From JAAYAY01 sp964429355 (lineage in GTDB: Bacteria > Planctomycetota > Planctomycetia > Pirellulales > Thermoguttaceae): 10,445 nucleotides of DNA. Positions 1-5,325 of this stretch are shown piece by piece. The stretch is taken from the NCBI GenBank assembly GCA_964429355.1, contig CAYSCH010000332.1:1-10445 (forward strand), written 5' to 3'. The stretch's first letter is position 1, and every line of letters begins with the position of its first letter. Made by a program: the position numbers and the translations under genes. Under the pieces are notes generated by a model. That model did not search any database and was not told the DNA's origin. It saw nothing but the letters and a program-made list of their open reading frames with translations.

Positions 1-139
1 CAGAAACACCAAATAATAATCGCTGAAAACCATCGATTCTTTCAGGCTGCCAGGCGAGACGCTGCTCCTTGTTGCACCAGTAGAGATTGTTGTTGAGGCG
101 GATTGACGCTGCGCCGGGATCGCAGGCCACTGTCTGTCG
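1..139. other. Left-edge region downstream of the MFS gene, no firm gene
   Basis: On the minus strand the frame of the MFS gene stays open after its stop and runs to the window edge (about 46 codons, high GC at third positions at first). No start codon in it has a convincing ribosome binding site. An ATG at 33-31 opens 11 codons (MVFSDYYLVFL) to the edge and could begin the next gene of the operon. An AAGGAG at 70-65 (minus strand) has no start codon at a useful distance. No terminator hairpin is visible, so the operon may continue beyond the window. Confidence 0.3.
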
Positions 140-1510
140 TCAAGCCCAACTCTTTTCGATTTCTTCCAAGGTCTTGCCCTTCGTTTCCGGCACAAAGGCG
201 ATCACAAACAGGGTGAGAACGGCGCAGAAGGCGGCGTAGATGAAGAAGGGGAAACCGTGATTGAAGTGCTCGATAAGCCACGGGTTTTCGTTCATCATGG
301 GGAAGGTCTGGGAAACAACGAAGTTGGCTACCCACAGACAGAACGTGGCGATCGCCATGGCCCGACCGCGGATCTTGGTGGGAAAGATCTCTGAAAGAAT
401 GACCCAGGTGACCGGTCCCACGGACAAGGCGAAGCAGGCGATGTAACCGAGAATGAACGTGAGGACCCACACGTCGGCACGCCCGAAGTAAGCCGCCAGC
501 CCCAGGCCGGCCAGCGACAGTCCCATGCCGGTGGACCCGACCACCATGAGCGGCTTACGGCCGACACGGTCGACGGTGCCGATGGCAAGGATCGTGAAAA
601 CCAGGTTTGCGGCTCCAACAACGATGGTTTGCAGCAGGGCGGCGTCGACCTGGGCTCCCGCCATTGCTTTGAAGATCTCGGGGGCGTAGTAGAGAAAGAC
701 GTTGATACCGGTCACTTGCTGGAGAATCGCCAAGACCACGGCGATCGTCAGCGCCAATCGCATGCCGGGTGCGAGCAGTTGGGCCAGCGAAGGAGACTCC
801 TGGGAGATGGCGTCGGCGATTTCCGCCATTTCACGATCGGCGTGGTCGGAACCGCCGACTCGAGCGAGAACGGAGCGAGCCTGGTCGAGCTTGCCTTGTT
901 TGCACAAGAACCGCGGACTCTCGGGGACGGTAAACATCAGCACGAGGAGCGCAAAAGCAGGCAGGGCCTCGGAGCCGAACATCCATCGCCAACCGATGGT
1001 CTCATTCCAGGCTTCGTCACCGCGTCCGGCAATCCAGTAATTGACGAAGTAGACCATGAGCATCCCGGACACGATTGCCAACTGGTTGACGCTCACCAGG
1101 CGTCCGCGAAAGCGGGCGGGGCTGATCTCCGCAATATACATGGGGCTGGTCATGGACGCGGCCCCGACACCGACCCCACCGACGATACGGTAGACGATGA
1201 ACTCGATCAGATTCCTCGGAATGGCGGTCCCGATGGCAGACACCAGGAACAAGATGGCAGCAAAAACGAGAGTATTGCGCCGACCGAGTCGATCGCTCAT
1301 CACACCGGCCATGGCGACGCCAAGGACACAGCCCACCAAGGCACACGAAGTCGCCCAGCCTTCGGTGGCAGAATCCATGGCGAAATGGGCCTTCATGAAC
1401 CCGATGGCCCCGGCGATCACGGCCGTGTCGTATCCGAACAGCAATCCGCCAAGCGTCGCCACCAGGCAGACGCGGGAAACGTAAGCCATGCTGCCTTGCT
1501 GCTGGTTCAT
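140..1510 (-). CDS. MFS sugar porter (sugar/H+ symporter family)
   Basis: A 456-residue 12-helix inner-membrane transporter of the major facilitator superfamily, sugar porter family (XylE/GalP/AraE type), of normal family length. Signature motifs appear in order: GYDTAVIAGAI (26-36) in helix 1; DRLGRR (73-78) in the helix 2-3 loop; RIVGGVGVG (108-116); PESPRFL (196-202) at the start of the central cytoplasmic loop; QQVTGIN (264-270), whose Gln and Asn line the sugar site in XylE; DRVGRKP (314-320); GPVTWVILSEIFP (365-377) with the Trp that stacks on sugar; and PETKG (441-445) at the C-terminus. The ATG overlaps the stop of the upstream URO-D-type gene in an ATGA, and no good Shine-Dalgarno is visible, so translational coupling is likely. 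Met8 is an alternative start. Family assignment is secure. The substrate cannot be read from sequence: a hexose, pentose or polyol is likely, and the partner gene suggests a catabolic operon. Confidence 0.95.
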   Translation of the reverse strand: MNQQQGSMAYVSRVCLVATLGGLLFGYDTAVIAGAIGFMKAHFAMDSATEGWATSCALVGCVLGVAMAGVMSDRLGRRNTLVFAAILFLVSAIGTAIPRNLIEFIVYRIVGGVGVGAASMTSPMYIAEISPARFRGRLVSVNQLAIVSGMLMVYFVNYWIAGRGDEAWNETIGWRWMFGSEALPAFALLVLMFTVPESPRFLCKQGKLDQARSVLARVGGSDHADREMAEIADAISQESPSLAQLLAPGMRLALTIAVVLAILQQVTGINVFLYYAPEIFKAMAGAQVDAALLQTIVVGAANLVFTILAIGTVDRVGRKPLMVVGSTGMGLSLAGLGLAAYFGRADVWVLTFILGYIACFALSVGPVTWVILSEIFPTKIRGRAMAIATFCLWVANFVVSQTFPMMNENPWLIEHFNHGFPFFIYAAFCAVLTLFVIAFVPETKGKTLEEIEKSWA

Positions 1511-2763
1511 TGGCTGTCTCGAATGGCTTTGAACATGGCTTGAGCATTCTCCAGGGGAGTATTGCCCAGGATATTGTGGATGGCGTTGAAGACGAATCCG
1601 CCACCGTCATTGAAAACATCGATCCGCTGGCGAACCTCGCGATACACCTCGTCGGGCGTGCCGAAGGGGAGCGTCTTTTGAGTGTCGACGCCGCCGCCCC
1701 AGAAGACGAGGTCCTTGCCAAACTCGCGTTTCAACGCCCGTGGGTCCATTTTGGCAGCGGAACACTGGACAGGGTTGAGGATGTCGAATCCCGCCTCGAT
1801 TAGATCGGGGAGGAGGTCCCAGACGCTGCCGCAGGTGTGGATGAAGGTCTTCCAGTTGGTCTTCTGGTGGATGAGCTGATTGACCCGGATGTGGTAAGGC
1901 TTGAAGAGGTCGCGGTACGAATCGAGGGAGCAGAACAGGCCGCGCTGGGTGCCGAAATCGGTGCCGGTGATGACGGCGACCTGCACGACGTCGCCGTAAA
2001 TCTCGATCAGGGTTTCGAGGTTCGCCAGGCCGAGCTCGCACTGGCGCTGGAAAACGGCCTTGACATAATCGGGGCGCGCGGCGGTGGAGATGTACCACTC
2101 CTGGACGTCGCGGATCCCTTTGGGGTGCTTGAGGAACGGGGCCGGAACCAATGCAATGTCGCCAAAGGCAGTGCCCGGAATAACCGCGACGGCTCCGTAC
2201 TGGGGCCTGGCTTCGAACCACTTGCGGGCATTTCGAAAGAAGGCAATGTCTTCCGGGGCGAGGAGGCCGAATTCTTCGCAGTTATCCTCCGGATCGAGCT
2301 GGTCTTCGTCGATCGGCGGTTGGCGAATGATGGCATCGAAGAAATAGCCGCCCTTCGGCATTCGCACGGAGGGGGGCACGGAGGTGTCGCCCTCCGGATA
2401 GGCCAGCAAGTCGCCACTGGCCTCGTCGACGGTCGTGTTGAGGTTGTGGGGGACGAGCACCTCGATGCCGAAGAGGGTCATTGGCTTCCAGTCCTGCTCG
2501 TCGGTACCAAACAGGCTCTTGCGGCCACCGCGGCCGACCACGTCGATTCCCAGTGCGGCCCGAAGTTCATCGTCGATTTCGCCGAGCATCTGAAAGGGCT
2601 CGACGACCTTGACGCGATAAGTCATGTCGCCGAGCACCGCCTTGCGGAGCTTGTCGACGACGGCCACGTGCATACCCGTGACCCAGGTACCGCCAATATC
2701 GACGCAAACGCGGTCGGGTTGGCGATGGTTGAGAGTGGCCTGGAGACGTTCCTTTCCATTCAT
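1507..2763 (-). CDS. Uroporphyrinogen decarboxylase-family (corrinoid methyltransferase-like) protein
   Basis: A 418-residue cytoplasmic TIM-barrel protein of the URO-D superfamily, in the branch that contains MtaA/MtbA-like cobamide methyltransferases rather than true HemE. The N-terminus has the family opening KERLQATLNHRQPDRV (4-19) followed by VDIGGT. HTCGS (309-313) carries the His-x-Cys zinc-ligand pair of MtaA-type enzymes, followed by DLIEAGFDILNPVQ (320-333), GGGVDTQKTLPFGTPDEV (356-373) and a C-terminal GGGFVFNAIHNI segment. Where MtaA relatives have the third ligand Cys, this protein seems to have His396. The length exceeds the ~340-350 residues of HemE, mostly through an insert at about 100-165. 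The ATG has GAGGAG 6 nt upstream. It is the first gene of a two-gene operon with a sugar porter. Planctomycetes carry many such paralogues near sugar or polyol catabolic genes, and the substrate is unknown. A methyl-transfer or demethylation role is inference. I would not name it hemE. Confidence 0.85.
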   Translation of the reverse strand: MNGKERLQATLNHRQPDRVCVDIGGTWVTGMHVAVVDKLRKAVLGDMTYRVKVVEPFQMLGEIDDELRAALGIDVVGRGGRKSLFGTDEQDWKPMTLFGIEVLVPHNLNTTVDEASGDLLAYPEGDTSVPPSVRMPKGGYFFDAIIRQPPIDEDQLDPEDNCEEFGLLAPEDIAFFRNARKWFEARPQYGAVAVIPGTAFGDIALVPAPFLKHPKGIRDVQEWYISTAARPDYVKAVFQRQCELGLANLETLIEIYGDVVQVAVITGTDFGTQRGLFCSLDSYRDLFKPYHIRVNQLIHQKTNWKTFIHTCGSVWDLLPDLIEAGFDILNPVQCSAAKMDPRALKREFGKDLVFWGGGVDTQKTLPFGTPDEVYREVRQRIDVFNDGGGFVFNAIHNILGNTPLENAQAMFKAIRDSQ

Positions 2764-2769
2764 AGTGGG
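2764..2769 (-). promoter_or_regulatory. Spacer between Shine-Dalgarno and start of the URO-D-type gene
   Basis: Read on the minus strand, GAGGAG lies immediately upstream (2775-2770), followed by CCCACT and then ATG. This well-placed ribosome binding site fixes the start of the operon's first gene at 2763. Confidence 0.7.
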
Positions 2770-2791
2770 CTCCTCGTGTTCCAGAATCGCT

Positions 2792-2948
2792 TAAAATGCC
2801 CGGCGAAGGCGTTGACAGGAATCAGGGCAAGCCGGAGTCTTCCGCCAAGCGTCGAGCCAATAATCGTATAAAATGCCCGGCGAAGGCGCCGACAGGAACC
2901 AGGGAAAACGCCGGTGTCTTCCGCCAAGCGCCGAGCCAATGTTGCGTA
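2792..2948 (-). repeat. Two tandem copies of a ~77-80 bp repeat in the URO-D operon leader
   Basis: Copy A spans 2792-2868 and copy B spans 2869-2948. Aligned by eye they are about 85% identical, with nine substitutions and a three-base length difference. Both begin TAAAATGCCCGGCGAAGGCG and share CTTCCGCCAAGCG and CGAGCCAAT further on. In copy B, on the minus strand, CGGCG-CCTT-CGCCG forms a 5-bp stem-loop, and copy A has lost part of it. The pair sits 29 bp upstream of the URO-D-type start, in the presumed promoter or 5' leader. No open frame across it looks real. It could be a dispersed intergenic repeat family, a duplicated regulatory site, or both. Confidence 0.75.
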
Positions 2949-3472
2949 TGGACTTGGATTTGCTGACGAAAGGCATTTGGGGCGCCGATCAAGGATGGTA
3001 GATCCCAAGAGCCCCGATTCTAATGGACCTCGGGTCGAACCGGAATGGACTGGCGGACCGGTCTCGGGGCAGACGGCTCTACATTCAGGCGGTTCGGCAG
3101 ATGGCCGCATTGCATGCTCTCTCCAGATCCGTTTGTGAGAAATGGAGGTAAACGAAGAAATCGCGACCAATCAGACGGCATTCAGGCCTCGATCGACATT
3201 GGTATCTCGCAACTCCGCGAGCAGCATCAAAAAATAGAGAAGATCGCTCGAAAAAACCATGACTCCGAAAAGCCGTTCGGCAGATACCGGTGGTCCGCCG
3301 GATTTCGTAAACAAATCTCAAGTTCCCGATGCAGCGATCTAACTCCTTATTGGTCAGTATGTTACGGCGGTACAGCTGAAGTTCCAGAGGAGAGATTCAC
3401 TCCAATCAAGAGGCCGCGGTCGAATTCGGCAATCCTGGAATTGGAGTTTCTTTGCAGACTCGAAAAATATGC
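2949..3472. other. Intergenic region between divergent operons, nothing coding supported
   Basis: About 520 bp without a credible gene. A 250-codon plus-strand open frame (3045-3797) runs deep into the DUF1559 gene in another frame, has no ribosome binding site and resembles no family I know. A short ATG frame at 3142-3237 (31 codons) lacks a good ribosome binding site. A small stem (CTCGC/GCGAG, near 3207-3222) has no U-tract. The region should hold the minus-strand operon promoter, but I could not pick a convincing -35/-10 pair. Confidence 0.5.
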
Positions 3473-3501
3473 TTGCGTTCTGGCCACGGTCACGTTAGAA
3501 T
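3473..3501 (+). promoter_or_regulatory. Putative sigma70-type promoter of the DUF1559 gene
   Basis: TTGCGT at 3473-3478 and TAGAAT at 3496-3501 are separated by 17 bp, the optimal spacing. The -10 matches five of six consensus bases and the -35 three of six. An A-rich stretch (CGAAAAATAT) lies just upstream. Transcription would begin around 3508 and give a leader of about 105 nt, containing ACCAC-ACGAA-GTGGT (5-bp stem), before the start at 3613. This is a prediction from sequence pattern only. Confidence 0.5.
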
Positions 3502-3612
3502 CGCCGGCGTTACCACACGAAGTGGTGATGGGCTCTAGTCCCAATGTGTGGGCTTTTCCTGTGTGCTCATCGGTGGCGTTGGTTCTTCGTCTTTTCGCAA
3601 CGGAGGTGTCCT

Positions 3613-4593
3613 ATGAGTTGGCGTCAGCGTTTATTGCGCGGTTTCACCCTAGTGGAATTGTTAGTGGTGATTGCCATCATTGGTATCTTGATCGCGCTGC
3701 TTCTACCGGCCGTTCAGGCGGCGCGCGAGGCGGCCAGGCGTTCGCAATGCTCCAACAATCTGAAGCAGTACGGCTTGGCGTTGCACAACTACCATGACAT
3801 CTACAAGAAGTTTCCACCCGGAGGCGTGCCCGGTGCCGACTGGCAAGGGGCCCCGAGAATCGGCTGGCAAGTGAGGATTCTGCCGTTTACGGAGCAGCAG
3901 GGGTTGTGGGACGCGGTTGCGGTGGGCGATACAACGGGACGTTACTACTGGGACGTCACCATGGCTGACGGCATTATTGGTCGACTTCATCAGGTCCCCT
4001 ACGCGCGCTGTCCGTCGGACGGCGAAGGTTCCGACGTGAATACGGATTGGGCGCAATCCAACTACGGCGGCTCCCTGGGGTCCCAAGCGACTGTGTCGAA
4101 CAACGGGGCGTGTAACATCTTTTACACGGGCGGCGTGAACTTCGAAAGTCCTGGCGGACAAGCTGACCACGGCAACTCGGGAAACAAGGGTGATATTTCC
4201 GGTATGTTCACTCGTTGGGGCGGCTTTTCGATCGGCTTTGGCGACGTGGTCGACGGAACATCCAACGTGTTGTTTGTTGGAGAAATCCTTCCTATGTGCC
4301 ACGATCATACCGAAGGCTGGTGGTCGTACAACGGCATGGCGAACGCCCATGCTTCCACGTCCGTTCCCGTGAACGAAATGACCACCTGTCCTAACAACCC
4401 CAACCCGACTTTCCCGGCCTGTACGGGCAAGGATAACTGGAACTTGTCCTGGGAATTTCGGTCCACTCATCCGGGCGGAGCGCAGTTTCTGTTGGTCGAC
4501 GGCAGCGTCCAGTTCGTGCCCGAGACGATCGACTACCAGACCTATCAGTACCTGGGCGGCCGAAGAGACCGTCATCCCGTGAAGGGGTTGTAG
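3613..4593 (+). CDS. DUF1559 domain protein with prepilin-type N-terminal cleavage/methylation motif
   Basis: A 326-residue pseudopilin-like protein of the family expanded in planctomycetes. Residues 1-10 are a short basic leader ending RG, followed by FTLVELLVVIAIIGILIALL (11-30). This is a type IV prepilin/pseudopilin signal: predicted cleavage after Gly10, with the conserved Glu at mature position 5 (Glu15). The DUF1559 body follows, with AAREAARRSQCSNNLKQYGLA starting near 35, then a Gly/Asn-rich central region with several Cys. The C-terminus has the H-X9-DG signature: His286 and Asp296-Gly297 in HPGGAQFLLVDGS. I chose ATG 3613 because GGAGG lies 6 nt upstream and the prepilin signal starts there. 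An in-frame ATG at 3544 would add 23 unlikely residues. Prepilin peptidase processing and envelope or surface location are inferred from the family; molecular function is unknown. The gene is followed by a strong hairpin and a transthyretin-like lipoprotein, a common planctomycete pairing. Confidence 0.95.
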   Translation: MSWRQRLLRGFTLVELLVVIAIIGILIALLLPAVQAAREAARRSQCSNNLKQYGLALHNYHDIYKKFPPGGVPGADWQGAPRIGWQVRILPFTEQQGLWDAVAVGDTTGRYYWDVTMADGIIGRLHQVPYARCPSDGEGSDVNTDWAQSNYGGSLGSQATVSNNGACNIFYTGGVNFESPGGQADHGNSGNKGDISGMFTRWGGFSIGFGDVVDGTSNVLFVGEILPMCHDHTEGWWSYNGMANAHASTSVPVNEMTTCPNNPNPTFPACTGKDNWNLSWEFRSTHPGGAQFLLVDGSVQFVPETIDYQTYQYLGGRRDRHPVKGL

Positions 4594-4648
4594 CCAGGTG
4601 AGATGGCAGATCCGGTTCCTGGCGGGTGTTTTCGCAGTCAGGCGACCG

Positions 4649-4708
4649 GAAAAAGACGCTCACGGGGCGGTCGTTAGGCCGCCCCGGCGTAGGCTTGAGG
4701 TCTTTTTC
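4649..4708 (+). terminator. Two-tier hairpin with flanking A- and T-tracts (terminator or attenuator)
   Basis: The inner stem GGGGCGGTC (4664-4672) pairs with GGCCGCCCC (4677-4685) over a GTTA loop: 9 bp including one G-U. An outer stem GAAAAAGAC (4649-4657) pairs perfectly with GTCTTTTTC (4700-4708) and extends with CTCA/TGAG around one bulged base. The five-T run at 4703-4707 follows on the plus strand, and the A-run mirrors it on the minus strand. It lies 55 bp after the DUF1559 stop and 43 bp before the lipoprotein start. This is typical of an intrinsic terminator, perhaps partial so that the DUF1559 transcript exceeds the downstream one. Confidence 0.75.
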
Positions 4709-4736
4709 GTGGCGGTTTGCTTAACATTCTTGAAGC

Positions 4737-4743
4737 AAGGAGG
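4737..4743 (+). promoter_or_regulatory. Strong Shine-Dalgarno that decides a GTG start
   Basis: AAGGAGG lies 8 nt before GTG 4752. The nearby ATG at 4745 is too close to it and opens an out-of-frame 26-codon frame, so the GTG is the better start for the lipoprotein. Confidence 0.75.
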
Positions 4744-4751
4744 AATGGCTC

Positions 4752-5198
4752 GTGTTGTATCGCCTAGTGATGATTTCTTTCCCAATCCTGGCTTGCCTCG
4801 TGATGGCCGGTTGCGGAGGAAATGAGTTGGGGACTGTCGGGGTGACAGGTACCGTGACCTATCAAGATCAGCCGGTGGCCGGGGCCAACGTGACGTTCGC
4901 TTCGGAGGGCAACCCCTTGGCAGTGGGCACCACGGACGAGAAGGGCGTATATTCGCTCACGACAGCGGGAAAGCCCGGCGCCGTGCCGGGAGAACACAAG
5001 GTGTATATCAGCAAAATGGAATCGACCGGCGGTGCAAGCGCGCCGAAGCCCGAGGACATGGTGGAAATGACCGCCAAAGCTAAGGAAGCGAAGAGCTTGA
5101 TTCCGGCGAAATACAACAACCCGGCCACCAGTGGCCTGACGGCCTCGGTCGGCAATGACGCGTCGGCCAATGTGTTCGATTTTCCGCTGAAGGACTGA
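4752..5198 (+). CDS. Small lipoprotein with transthyretin-like / carboxypeptidase-regulatory beta-sandwich domain
   Basis: A 148-residue exported lipoprotein. Residues 1-20 form a hydrophobic signal peptide ending in the lipobox VMAGC, with Cys21 as the predicted lipidated residue. A single beta-sandwich domain follows (about 30-90): GTVTYQDQPVAGANVTF, then GTTDEKGVYSLTT and GEHKVYISK. This is the pattern of the carboxypeptidase regulatory-like/transthyretin-like fold (Gly-x-Val, pro-Val-aGA-x-V, T-D-x-x-G-x-Y). The tail (about 110-148) has IPAKYNNPATSGLTASV and ends in FDFPLKD, as in planctomycete relatives. Translation starts at GTG 4752, set by an AAGGAGG 8 nt upstream. It follows the DUF1559 gene across a hairpin terminator and probably receives read-through transcription. 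Family members are small and have no catalytic residues; an adhesive or structural role at the envelope is likely but unproven. Confidence 0.9.
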   Translation: MLYRLVMISFPILACLVMAGCGGNELGTVGVTGTVTYQDQPVAGANVTFASEGNPLAVGTTDEKGVYSLTTAGKPGAVPGEHKVYISKMESTGGASAPKPEDMVEMTAKAKEAKSLIPAKYNNPATSGLTASVGNDASANVFDFPLKD

Positions 5199-5213
5199 CG
5201 GACGGAGGATTGG

Positions 5214-5268
5214 CTCGCCGCGAGCCTGGTGGGATGAGTCCTCTCATTCGATCGCGACTCGCGGCGAG
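5214..5268 (+). repeat. Nested inverted repeat between the lipoprotein and TPR genes
   Basis: CTCGCCGCGAG (5214-5224) and CTCGCGGCGAG (5258-5268) are perfect 11-bp inverted arms. Inside the 33-nt loop, ATGAG (5234-5238) and CTCAT (5243-5247) form a second stem around TCCT. The left arm can instead fold on itself (GGCTC-GCCGC-GAGCC, 5212-5226). No T-run follows, so a standard intrinsic terminator is unlikely. It may be an mRNA stability or processing structure, or a protein-binding site. Confidence 0.6.
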
Positions 5269-5325
5269 AAGGCCAACGCGACGTTCGGTGTCTGTCGCGA
5301 GCGCCGTTTTGAGAGAGTTTGCCCC

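Noticed and set aside
629..1543. 304-codon plus-strand frame across the MFS gene
   Set aside because: Shadow of the transporter; the translation is Gly/His/Asp-rich with no family motif, while the minus strand carries every sugar-porter signature.
1507..2763. Calling the URO-D-type protein HemE
   Set aside because: The His-x-Cys zinc pair, greater length and pairing with a sugar porter fit the MtaA-like branch rather than haem biosynthesis.
1837..2871. 344-codon plus-strand frame across the URO-D-type gene
   Set aside because: Antisense shadow of a well-supported gene. It also runs into the tandem repeat.
3509..3553. tRNA-like look (GGGCTCTAGTCCC resembling a T-arm)
   Set aside because: It lacks the TTC of a T-loop, and no acceptor, D or anticodon arms or CCA end can be built around it.
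3544..3612. In-frame upstream ATG extension of the DUF1559 protein
   Set aside because: It would put 23 residues ahead of the short prepilin leader. The GGAGG 6 nt before 3613 and the family's usual N-terminus support the shorter form.
3045..3797. 250-codon plus-strand frame over the intergenic region and the start of the DUF1559 gene
   Set aside because: No ribosome binding site or recognisable domain, and it overlaps 185 bp of a secure gene in another frame.
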